Assembly: GCF_029784155.1 (NCBI RefSeq)
Contig: NC_073693.1
Span: 158,849,519 to 158,913,518, forward strand
Direction of reading: 5' to 3'
DNA length: 64,000 nt
Source of the DNA: Uranotaenia lowii
Lineage: Eukaryota; Arthropoda; Insecta; Diptera; Culicidae
In this document: piece by piece, positions 21,849-32,556 of the stretch
How positions within the stretch are numbered: the stretch's first letter is position 1
Layout of the letters: the number at the start of each line of letters is the position of its first letter
Program-made: the position numbers and the translations under genes
Notes under the pieces: generated by a model
What the model was told of the DNA's origin: nothing
Databases searched by the model: none
The model's input: only the letters and a program-made list of their open reading frames with translations

Positions 21849-23456
21849 ACACTAGGCAACTTGGACTGCGATTTCGGTTGCTGAGACTTTTTTATGTTTA
21901 CACTAGCTGACCCGGTAAACTTCGTGTTACCTTTAAATAAATAAATCGTAATAAATGTATTGTTTCATCCACACGTCCTTAACTTCATCGTGCTCGCAAA
22001 TCGATTTTTTTGAAAATCGTACTAAATTGTACGGCTTTCCCATTTAAAGTTGATTTAGTATGGGAACCCCCTTCCATAAAAAGTGAGATTCTAGAAACTA
22101 TTATACAAACCATCTCTGACCCAAAAAACCCGCGGATACCAAATTTTACTTCATTCCGACCAACCGTTTATATGTGATGTTATTACAAAGAAAACGCTTC
22201 CATTTTTATATATAAGATTTTTTTGTACTCAAAAATGTATGGTAGCCCTCCTTTCCCCTTTATATCTGTCCGCTGAAAAAAGGTGGGGCTTCAATTTATA
22301 ATAAAAACATTTCTCGTATTCAACTACCCTCACATGCCAAATATGGTTCCATTTGCTAGATCAGCTCTCTAGTTATAAAGGAAATTGTAAGGAAGACCTC
22401 CCCTCCCCCTTTTCATCCACTTCTTTGAAGGAGTGAGGGATACCACATATTCATAGAAGCATTTCTCGTACCCAAATATCGGTCCATGTAAAATTTGGCT
22501 CCATTTTCTGTTGTATTTCTCGAGTTATGCAGTAAAAATTGTATGAACTCCCCTTCCGCTTACCTTTCTATCCGCTGGAAGAAGGAAGGGGTCTCCAACA
22601 ATCATTAGAACATATCACGTTTCCAAATACCCGCCCATGCCAAATTTGGTTCCATTTGTTTGATTAGTTTTTGAGTTATGTAAAAAATTATAAAAGAGCC
22701 CCCTTTCCTCTTTATATCTCTTTACTGGAAAGAGGGAGGGGTCTTTAATAATCATAGAAATATTTTTCGTATCCAAATATCCTCCCATGCCAAATTTGGT
22801 TCTATTTGCTTAATTAGTTTTTGAGTTATGTAAAAAATTATAGAAGGGGCCCCTCCCTCCTTTATATATTCCAATTGGAAAGAGGGAGGGGTCTCAAATA
22901 ATCATTGAAATATTTTTCGTATCCAAATACCTTCCCATGCCAAATTTGGTTCCAATATCTTGATTAGTTTTCGAATTGTATGAAAAATTGTAAGGTAGCC
23001 TTCCTCCCCCCTTCCTATCATCCCACTGAGAGGAGGGAGGGGTACCTAATATAAATAGAAATATTCCTCGTTCCCAGATACCACCCCATGCCAAATTTGA
23101 TACCATTTGCTTGATTGGTTCTCGAGTTATGCAAAAAAATGTCTTTTGTTTGGGAGGCCCCTCCCTCTCCGCATGAGAGAAGGAGGGGTCTCATACCATT
23201 ATAGGAACCTTCTCCTGCCTCCAATATCCCCACCTGCTAAGTTTCACGCAAATCGGTTCAGTAGTTTCCGAGTCTATAGGGAACAGACAGACAGACAGAC
23301 AAGCAGACAGACAGACAGATATTCATTTTTATACATATAGATTTGATGAGATGCTCGTCTCAAGTCTCCCGACAAGTATGGGAGACTTTCAGCAACCAAG
23401 ATGTAAACATAAACAAGTCTCAGCAACCGAAATCGTAGTTCAAGTTGCCGAGTGTG
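21849..23456. repeat. inverted repeat flanking the second Helitron-like element
   Basis: The left arm (21849-21901, core GATTTCGGTTGCTGAGAC) ends exactly where the Helitron-like element starts. The right arm (23403-23456) is its reverse complement with about five mismatches. The spacer contains a small hairpin at 23363-23387 (AGTCTCCC/GGGAGACT). The Helitron-like element probably landed inside or beside a pre-existing foldback. Confidence 0.75.
21902..23341 (-). mobile_element. Helitron-like non-autonomous element, second copy
   Basis: It has the same minus-strand termini as the element at 11407-13313: TCTATATGTATAAAAATG plus a (GTCT)n tract at the 5' end, GGGTCAGCTAGT at the 3' end. It has fewer internal repeat units (about seven) and a different sequence just inside the 3' end. 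The internal units align with those of the first copy (CATGCCAAATTTGGTTCCAT, GGGAGGGGTCT). No coding capacity; frames at 22894-23340 are shadows. Confidence 0.65.
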
Positions 23457-25799
23457 GACTAGGCTTTAGAACAATTGCGAATCGACGTTCTCTCTCACTT
23501 GCAACTCTCTGTTATTGTTTACATTTGCCACGCGGTTCGTCAATCTACAATAATCACCGCGTAGTAAACATCGCTTGTTCGGTCGTCGCGTGTAAGTTTC
23601 AACACAAATCAATCATATAATCATAGTTGAATCTACTATAGCTATTGTTGAATGTATGATGTTTTGGGACCGGAACACTTTCGGACGCTGTTAGAGAACC
23701 CGAATAAACTTTTTGATTAAACTGAATCAAACACTTTATTTTTCGATACGATTTGGGGGGTAGTTTATTTTGGCGAAGTGTATAGCGGGTTGGTTTAGAC
23801 CAAGGTTCTTAGATACACTAGGTTCTCCGACTTTCACAGTAAGTAGGCGAGGAGTGAGCTCTCAATGAGTTTGTTTATTTTTTGCTCAGCTTTTCTGGGG
23901 TTTGTTGGTAAACAAGCTTCATGAGTTCCGTATAGTTGCATAGCCTACATAGCCAAAATGGCTGAATCGGGAATTCGTTATTCGGGAACACCTCCTGAAT
24001 ATATACTCACCTTGGTTTAGACTGTGTGTCTACATTTGTGCTGTACCAAGAACACAGAAGTAATTCAATTCCACTTTTCCCTCGCCAATCCGGCATTTGA
24101 GGCTGTCAAACACACCAGATTGTTTTCTTTTCTTTGGTACTTAGTTGGAAAGTGGATTACGTTTTTTGAAAACGGGAAAAACGGACCACGCTGCTATTTG
24201 GTCGGTTAAGTTCAATTAAGTTTGATTTCAACATAGTTTTTTTTATCCGAAAACGTTTGCGATAATGATTTAATTTTTAGCTATGATTTTGATTTATAAC
24301 AAATTATAAATTTGAACTCGAAATCAATCCTAAAACATTTACCAAATTAAAATATCCATTTGAAAATTAGATGCAAGATTTATTCATCGATGTGGTATTT
24401 CTAGTACTTTTCTGGAAGCTTCTCGTTTTTCACTTTTTCCACCTTGGTTCTTCAAAAAAGGAAAACTGTTCGTGCTACGCTTTCATCTTAAACATTTTTC
24501 ATGCATATTTGGCCCGGCAAGCTGCTGAGCACGGGGTTGTTTTCTTTCATTTGTTTCAAATTGATCACAGGTGTTTCCGCAAATTTATTCAATTTCGATT
24601 TAGCTTCATTCTTAAATCGAATACCCCTTTCCAAAACATTCCATCGGATGCGCATCGAGCACAACGTCCTGGCCAGGGCGAGGCATCGAAACTTCCCCAT
24701 GCCGACGACTACCTTCAATTTGCATATTGATCCGGTCTTTTCTGAATTGTTTTTCACAAATCTTCCCAGCGATCGTTGTTTAGTGTTTGCATCCTATTTT
24801 TTTCTCCGTTCGCCATTTTTTGCACTTTGTCCGGATTCTATTTTGTTCGCATCTCTAAAAGCTACGTCTGGAAAAAAAAAGAGAAAGAGTCACCGGATAA
24901 TTCTATTTTCATTTTCAAAGCTCCAACTCGACTCATGAATTGTGCGAGGATTTTCACTCGATTTTGGCACAAAGTCTCCGGCAGCACAAATGTGACGAAA
25001 ATGTGATGTGATGTGGAAAAAAAGTAGAAATAAGCCATGGGGCTGGAAGAATGACTGACTGTATGTGTGCATCAAACTTTGGCGTATGTGCGTTCATATG
25101 TAAAACCAAGCCAAAGGTCATGTGGCATCAAACGTGTTGACTTGAATTGGCGTGCAGCAAAGTGGATTTGAAGTCTGGTTTTGTTGTTTTATACAAAAAA
25201 AAAGTGTTTCGTCGAAAATATCTATACGGTACCTATGTTAGTAGTTGGAAGCTTGCACGAATGTGGTTCATCTTGTTGGTCCGCAAAATGGCTCCACTTT
25301 TAAACAAATCGTTATTCATTTTGCAACTGAAAGCTAAAACATGGACGTCAGTTTAATTTCTGAAGAAATGTCGAGCTCTGAGTTTGAAATGATGAATTTC
25401 TGAAAAAGTCTACAGCTGAAGTTATTGCTGCAGTTTGGTAAAAGACATTATTTTATACGGAGATACCAATTAGTTTAAACAAAATGATTCAAAACTGATT
25501 CACATTTGTAACCTGTGCGGTGTGTTCAGAAGCCTTTACGAATGTTCTTAAATTGGAAAATTTGGTGAGAAAAGAAAAAAATCTGGAAAAAAAACTTACA
25601 AGATTACTTATTCATACCTTTAAAAAAGAAAACACTGAATAGAGGATAACAGGTAGATTTTAATAACTGATTTAAAACTCAACAAATAAATAATTTATAT
25701 TTCTCTTTTGAATTTCTATTTAGTTCAAATTTTGTTAATCGAAAATTATTTTTTCAATGTTGCTCGAAGATAGACGGCTGCGTCGGTCGTTGCAAATCT
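23342..25799. other. mostly gene-free interval
   Basis: 23628-23662 carries one more inverted ATTCAAC repeat. Overlapping frames on both strands at 24371-24938 (up to 145 codons) have no domain I recognise. The neighbourhood 24370-25150 is less repetitive and less AT-rich than average and could be a single-copy host segment. Otherwise nothing is identifiable. Confidence 0.4.
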
Positions 25800-27674
25800 G
25801 CTAAGCTTTGGAAAAGATCCGTTCACATGGTACTGAAGTCGCCGGGATGCACAGCCTTTTCAAAGCCATTTGGTACAGGCGAAGATAGACTGACTTCCTT
25901 TCTTCGCACCAAAGCAAGGGATCGTTTGTTCTTTGTAGCTGCGGCTCTGCTACATAAATATTTATCCAGTTCAATAATTGCAGCAACTGCAGGATCATGA
26001 GAGGCTTGCAGTCTACCAACAACTTCGTTGAATTCCTCCCCCACAAACGACCGCTGAATTGTTAGCAGCATGTGTCAGTGTCATCGGCTCCGGTGTTGTT
26101 TCTACGGATGTCATTCTCATATTCCTTGTTAATGACTGGCAAACTGTTTGGTACTTATCGTCATCTCCGAAACCTTACTTTTTAAAGCGTGGATTCATTG
26201 ATATTGACTGGGCAACTTATTCATTAGAATTCAGAGAGGAAACGTTTCGCCAACCCTGAAATCTATTGATCACATAGCTTTTTGCTATTTTCCGGTGTCG
26301 ATTTTTCCCGATCAAAATGCTGCCGAAAATATTGAGTCATAAATCTAGAAAGCACTGTAGTTTTAGATAGTAATACATTTTTCCTTACGGATATTTCAAG
26401 TATCACATCCACATCATAGAATACTTTTAACACCTTCACTGCATGCTCAATTTCAATGCAGTTATTGTGAATTTTAATAAAATTTCTAGAAACGTCGCTG
26501 GTGAACTGGCAACAAACACAGACTTCCGACAATACTTCACTTTTCTTTGTCGGAAGTTGGAAGTCCAGACTCCCGAAGTAAAATTTAGGGCTAGCGCGTT
26601 AATATGCGACTCTAGAGACAGGTCTGATTCTAGAAGTGCCAAAGTTGATATAACATGCCATGCATAGAATTTCAGCGAGTTGGGACGTCTTGTTTTAATT
26701 TTAGCAAAGGCCTGTTTAAATTTTGTAGCATTTCGTGTAGGTAGGTAACTTGGATCAATGGGAATACGGAAGTTTTGGATACAAATCAAAAGAACCGCGT
26801 TTTCTTTTAACATTTTTATCGCACGAGAAAACAAATCCCAATGATGAGAATGAAAAACATTGTTGCCAGAAGGCTTATAATAAATGGAGATATACACATT
26901 TAAAAGAATGTGAAGAACATAACGTAAATTAAAGCTACACATGGATAAGGCTTGGGAGCTTTGTTTGAAATATTGCACGATTGATTTAGTTCCATCGACA
27001 ACACTTTCAATCGATCCAATAATTAGTTGTCTGTACCACCAAATTTAGGGAATGGGCAAAGCAGCCCAAATGACCGTTCAAAATAGAAGCGGCTAGTTTC
27101 ATGTTGGCTGCGTTGTCTGTAACTATCGATAAAATTGATTGAGAATCTTTTTAGGACTTCCGTTACCCAATTCGCAATGTTTTCGGATGTATGCCTTTCG
27201 GGGAACTCGGGACACTCCTGCAAAACCGATTTCAGCTGTGGGTTTGGTCCAAAATATTGTGCGGTAAGTGCGTAGCTCCGTGTTTTTTATACTGGTCCAA
27301 CTATCACTGGTTAAGCCTTCTACACATTTTACAACAACAAAAGTATTAAATTCCTTATCCTCGACCAAAGATAGGGGATGAAGTTCCTTACAAATCATCT
27401 TCAGCAATTGAATATCACAACACCGCTTTTGACGGTCCTTCGCACGCATCACCCTTTTACGTTTGCGATTGGACGGTTGGGCGCTCCTAATATGATCCAA
27501 ATACCTTCCATTCAGGATCATTTTGCCTAAATCATTCCCTAATAACTCTTTAAGCTCGTAAAGTTTGGTGGAAAACTCTGGAATCGATTTCCGAAGGATG
27601 CCGTGGAGCAACTCTTCGGAGTATTGCTCAGGCCTAAATTCGCAAAATTTGGCTAGAACCTCCAGCTGCAGCAC
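25800..27674 (-). pseudogene. hAT-type transposase (ZBED-like), broken
   Basis: Minus-strand pieces give a near full-length hAT transposase in changing frames. From 27674 down: an open frame of 183 codons with HPLSLVEDKEFNTFV and GLTSDSWTS (about 27300), both typical of the hAT core. Near 27130-27020, one frame over, VTDNAANMKLAAS and CFAHSLNLVVQ supply the catalytic-Asp and conserved CxxH blocks. A further frame runs to about 26440 (KFKQAFAKIKTRRPNSLKF). At 26046-25801, LKRLCIPATSVPCERIFSKA is the C-terminal hAT dimerisation motif. Several frameshifts prevent function. No TIR or 8-bp duplication was located for this copy. The protein would have catalysed cut-and-paste transposition; an ancient domesticated origin seems unlikely given the decay. 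Confidence 0.85.
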
Positions 27675-28030
27675 TCAGTCGGAGAACGATTCCTTTTTCC
27701 ATGCGTATTTCTTCCTGGCTCGAATCGCAAAGTTAATTGAAATATCGATGAACAATTCAATGGCATCCCTATATGGATTTTTCACTTGTTAGTGTTAGTG
27801 TACGATTCGATTATTTGTAGGAGATAATCTCCTGCAAAAATTTTTAAGGCTTGATTGTCCCGTCGACATGCACTTTGCAGGAAGCAATGCGCTCGAATTG
27901 ATCCCTATATCGTATCTGTACCCGTTTTTTGACGTAGAATGACGTCTTACGGCAACACTATAGGGGGCCAAAATGAAATTCGCGAACGGATCTTGCGACA
28001 CGAAAAACGCCTCTTCAAAAGACATCTTTC
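27675..28030. other. flank of the hAT pseudogene
   Basis: This probably includes degraded upstream sequence of the hAT gene; a minus frame (27795-28067) shows LKNFCRR-like residues but no clear BED finger. It ends at the TTAA junction of the next element. Confidence 0.35.
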
Positions 28031-28647
28031 TTAACCTTCCAAAGCCGTTCGCAAAATTTCCGTACAAATCTATTTTAGATAAATTTGACCTGTAGTTTCC
28101 GTACGTTCTCCTGGCCGCGAATCTTGACCGATTTCGATGAATTTTAATTCATTGTATAGATAATTTATTCTCGTTTTTCAATATCGAAAAAATAAGTCGA
28201 AATATTTTAAGAGATCACCAGTAGCTGATTCCGAATGAAAAAAGTCCCGAAAAAGAGCTCTTTTTAGAATGCTTATAACTTGTGACAAGTTCCAAATATT
28301 GCGCTGATTTTATAATATTTGGAATTGTCAAGAATAAATCTATCCATGCATGTATAAGTTTTTGGTGGCCCAAAGGAAGTTTTGGCCGCTATCCCGGAAC
28401 TTCCGGTAGAAAAAGTTCTTACTTCAAAAAAGTCACCCAATTTCGGCTTTGCATTGCTGTATCTCGCTTACCAATGGAGCGATTCTCTGAATTCAAATTT
28501 TAAGGAGGAACTGCCGTCTCGCCGCGTGGTTTGTTGATTGATTGTGCTGATGCGGATAACGTAATGAATGTTATATTATTGAAGGTATTGTTTGAATCTT
28601 TTTTGATATTTTATATTATAAATATTTTAATGGATGGGTAATTTGGG

Positions 28648-28821
28648 GATTCAGGTTCAGATTTCAGATTCAGATTTCAGATTCAGATTTCAGATTCAGA
28701 TTTCAGATTCAGATTTCAGATTCAGATTTCAGATTCAGATTTCAGATTCAGATTTCAGATTCAGATTTCAGATTCAGATTTCAGATTCAGATTTCAGAAT
28801 TCATATTCAGATTTCAGATTC
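28648..28821. repeat. 13-bp satellite (AGATTCAGATTTC)n
   Basis: About 13 units of a 13-bp repeat. All three plus frames stay open for its length, so the 63-codon frame is an artefact. The array resumes at 29128-29243 after an insertion and is related to the large array at 51323. Confidence 0.95.
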
Positions 28822-28851
28822 TTGAAATGAAGAGTTAATCACCGTAAATTT

Positions 28852-29130
28852 ATTTTGGGAAATTATTTTATCGGCTATATCGGTAAAAATTTTTATTCTT
28901 TGAGAAAGAATTCTATCTGTATCAACCACTGCAAGGTAGTAGGCCCGTGAAGAACAAAACGATGAAATGTGATGAAAAGTTTTTCAAAATAAAATTACCC
29001 TTCCGCTCAATTTCAACATCTTTCATCTTATTCTAATTTTATAAACGCCTATAATCTTTCAATTCTTAAATATTCTTTCTCAAAGAATATAAAATTTCAC
29101 CGATATAGCCGATAAAATAATATCCCAAGA
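28852..29130. mobile_element. 275-bp foldback inside the 13-bp satellite
   Basis: TTTTGGGAAATTATTTTATC... with CGGCTATATCGG (28852-28910) is repeated inverted at about 29072-29130 (CCGATATAGCCG, then ATTATTTTATC inverted). Satellite units lie on both sides, so a small MITE has landed in the array. Confidence 0.7.
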
Positions 29131-29243
29131 TTTCAGATTCAGAATTCTGTTTCGGTTTTCAGATTCAGATTTCAGATTCAGATTCGGATTTCAGATTCCA
29201 GATTTCAGATTCAGATTCAATTTCAGATTTCAGATTCTTATTT
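29128..29243. repeat. 13-bp satellite, continuation
   Basis: Degenerate AGATTCAGATTTC units continue from the array at 28648 and run up to the CAGTGTTCGGCA element. Confidence 0.85.
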
Positions 29244-29244
29244 C

Positions 29245-30428
29245 CAGTGTTCGGCACTAAAGCGCTAATCCGCTAATTAGTCCGCTAACTTATTGTTGGC
29301 GGTTTAATTTTGCCGCTAAATTTTGATTGAGCTAGCGAATTAAAAAGTTCCGCTATTTTTTAGTTCCGCTAATTGAAGACCGCTAACTTCCATACATTTG
29401 TTTCATACTCACGAATTATCACTGATAGTCATAAGGTTGCAAAATTTCTTCCGGCACGTAAGAGGGCCGGGCAAATCCAGACTATTTTTTCTAAAATCCT
29501 GCCAATATCCGGACATTTGATTTCAAAAGTTCAAACCCAAAATCCGAGTACTATCTTAGCAAATTTAGATAAAACCGAGCATTTTTTGAAGAAAAATCAA
29601 GAAATAAAACGCTTGAATCTATATTTTTTTCATCGAAACACGTCATCAGCAGATAATATTTTATTTTAGCCTTCCAAAAAACGTTTCAAAATTCTTTGTT
29701 AATAATTGATAAAGAAAAATCGTTTTTGGACGAACAAATCAAAAATTAAAATGACTCGAGTTTTTTGTTCGATTTAGCAAACAAAGTGAATAAATCTGGG
29801 TAAAATCTATGAAAACCGGTATCCGGACCTAGCTTTTCCAAATTTAGTTTTAAATATTCGGGCAAGTCCGGATAAGACTTGGCAATCTGGCAAGCATAGT
29901 TATGTTTGTGTGGACAAATTTAATTTTGTTTTGAAATACGAATATGAATTATCTTTAAACTCTACTAATTTGTAAATTTTCTAAAGGATTCTTTCTGCTG
30001 AACAACTTCGTCGAAGACCGTAACTTAGTATTTAATCAGATAACGGAATTTTAACCTGTTGAATAAAATTGGAGGCAAATCAATTAAATCTGGACTGCGT
30101 AAAGTATTTGAACCTAAATAATTAAGATGCAGCCATGATTCATGCTATAAAAAATGTTATTTTTGTATTGCTGTTACAAGTTTAAATAAACTGTATTTGT
30201 ATTTTCAGGTGTTATATATGTGTTGTAAATCCAAAAACATGAAATCAAAAAAAGAATGAATAATTTTTCGGTGTACGTTTTTTTGATCAACAGTTAGCGA
30301 TTAGCGCTTTAAGTTTAATCGATAAATTTTTCAGCATATTTAGCGATTTTAATTAGCGATCGCTAACTTTAACTGAGTTAGCGATTTAACTAGCGGCGCT
30401 ATTTTTCTGTTAGCGATGCCGAACACTG
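29245..30428. mobile_element. 1184-bp hAT-type MITE with CAGTGTTCGGCA ends
   Basis: Perfect 12-bp terminal inverted repeats, CAGTGTTCGGCA at 29245 and its complement ending at 30428. The flanking octamers CTTATTTC and CTTGTTTC differ at one position, consistent with an 8-bp hAT target duplication. Subterminal regions are rich in GCGCTAATCCGC / TAGCGATTAGCG motifs. No transposase is visible; the frame at 29373-29669 has no recognisable domain. Interior 29990-30030 shares sequence with the foldback at 18251-18876. Confidence 0.8.
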
Positions 30429-31441
30429 CTTGTTTCTGATTTAAGTTTCTGAATAAAATTTCAGAATATTTGTTACTTAAACCATAGATTTTGTTTCTCT
30501 TGCAGTAGACACTGCTTGAAATAAAAGAAAAGAACCATGATAACATTCAAAACAAATGTAGGTATCACTGAAGAATTCTAATGATAAAATATCTAAAAAG
30601 ATTCAAGAAGTTTATTCAAATTTGGAGAAATAATCTTTCTCTATTTTAAAATCAAAACATTTACTACGCAAAGAGGTATCAGAATGAGCACAATCAATCA
30701 ACAAACCACGCGGCTGGCAAGTTGAACAAATTTGCCCTAGCCATCAAAACGCGAAGAAAAAAAAAACACGCAACAAGACGGCAGTTCCTCCTGCTGCTGG
30801 GTTGGGTGGTAGATTTGGTGAGCGACAAAAAGAGAGCTAAAGGATTTATTTCTCCCGCGGCTACGTGAGGGGTGCGAGATTTGTACACCAACCTGCTGAA
30901 AATGTGGGCCAAACTGGTTGAAATCTGACAGCTTTCAGTAAATTCGAAAAACGTTGCTACAAATTTTCAAAACACCATACGAAAAGGATGTCCATCGAAA
31001 GAGGAGATTCTAATGAATCTTTAGGTATATAAAAAGTGACCAATTTGAGTTCAAATTTTAGAGAAATCACGCTAACAAAATCCCGTAAACCCATCGACAT
31101 GAGGGGGAGTTGGAAAAATGACAAAAAAGATGTGATTTTCATTACAATATACTGAACAACTGAAATTTTTGAGGAACCAACTATGTTCTACGAAAATAAT
31201 AATAAAGGTAACGAAAAAAAAATTAAAATTTGAATTCAGAGAATCGCTCCATTGGTAAGCGAGATACAGCAATGCAAAGCCGAAATTGGGTGACTTTTTT
31301 GAAGTAAGAACTTTTTCTACCGGAAGTTCCGGAATAGCGGCCAAAACTTCCTTTGGGCCACCAAAAGTTATACATGCATGGATAGATTTATTCTTGACAA
31401 TTCCAAATATTATAAAATCAGCACAATATTTGGAACCTGTC

Positions 31442-32144
31442 CAGAGCTCAAAGAATTCATATTCGTTGACCGCAGTAGGGCATGAATGAGAGAAAAAAAA
31501 TTCTCATCCACGTGTTTCGAAAGCCGGTGAAATAAAACGAAGTTAGCCTAGACGAACTTCATAATGACAGTGAAAACATTTTTTGGTTTCGTCATTCACT
31601 GCACACTCATTCAATCCACAAAGTCGTGACAGTGAACAAATCGATGACTTGTTTAGATGTAGTTTCTTTTCAATCAGACAGTTGAAGAACTTTTCTATCG
31701 GAATCCTAGCAATAGAGTCTGGACATTTGCGAAATCAACTTAACATGACTACCATTACGCTGTATCGTTAGGTGTTGTTCGAATTATAAAATGCCTCTTA
31801 AAACGATTATTTACTTGACAGTACTTAATAGTTTCTTAATAGACTATGACCGGGAAGAAAAATAATGGGAACCCCGCCATGCATTGTTTGTAGGGGTTAG
31901 ATAACGCCAGGCATTAAAAACCCGAAAAAATGCATTTCAACTCTGTCATGATCTCCAAGTTTAGATGACTGAGTTTTTAAAAAGTTCATATTCACAGGTA
32001 CGAAATTGGAATGACTTTTTTTCGACAGTCAGTCACAGATTGCTATTTTGACTGATCGGGGGCAATAATGGAAACGTGAAATGCAGACCTTGAATGGAAA
32101 ATTATTTCACATTCATCCAAGCATGTCAACAGTTTTGAGCACTG
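31442..32144. mobile_element. 703-bp hAT-type MITE with exact 8-bp target duplication
   Basis: It lies between two copies of AACCTGTC (31434-31441 and 32145-32152). Ends are CAGAGCTCAAA and, inverted, CAGTGCTCAAA. The uninterrupted left arm of the surrounding foldback shows what the empty site looked like (GGAACTTGTCACAAG), which confirms this as an insertion. No coding capacity. The CAG start and 8-bp duplication fit hAT. Confidence 0.9.
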
Positions 32145-32556
32145 AACCTGTCACAAGTTATAAGCATTCTAAAAAGAGCTCTTTTTCGGGACTTTTTTCA
32201 TTCGGAATCAGCTACTGGTGATCTCTTAGAATATTTCGACTTATTTTTTCGATATTGAAAAACTAGAATAAATTATCTATACAATGAATTAAAATTCATC
32301 GAAATCGGTCAATATTTGCGGCCAGGGGAACCTACGCAAACTCTCGGGTCATATAGACCCAAACAGCCTAATTACGGATTTTTTTGAGGGAGCACTTCCG
32401 GTGGTCACAGGAAGTTGCCTGGTACTACAGATTGTGTATTTCGTGATTCCCCAGGGAGGTTTTAAAATCAAATTTTTGCGATTTTTTCTAGAAGAGTTAT
32501 GATGATTTGAATGTGCGCTTCGGGTCATATTGACCCGAACGACTTTGGAAGGTTAA

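Larger units (their letters stand above)
28035..32552. mobile_element. 4.5-kb TTAA-flanked piggyBac-like foldback
   Basis: The left end CCTTCCAAAGCCGTTCG is matched by the inverted right end (CCTTCCAAAGTCGTTCG on the minus strand), and the tetranucleotide TTAA flanks both (28031-28034, 32553-32556), the signature of piggyBac-type insertion. Inside, the left arm (28035 to about 28620) pairs with an interrupted right arm (about 30580 to 32552). The most conserved stretch is 28280-28500 against 31220-31440, and further matches occur at 28503-28550 against 30683-30800. The right end has CGGGTCAATATGACCCG as a subterminal palindrome. No transposase is visible. The centre holds 13-bp satellite DNA and two other insertions; the right arm is split by a hAT-type MITE. 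Confidence 0.75.

Noticed and set aside
22894..23340. Short frames on both strands
   Set aside because: They lie wholly within the tandem units of the Helitron-like element and recur out of frame in other units.
28634..28825. 63-codon frame of FRFQIQISDSD repeats
   Set aside because: Reading of the 13-bp satellite.
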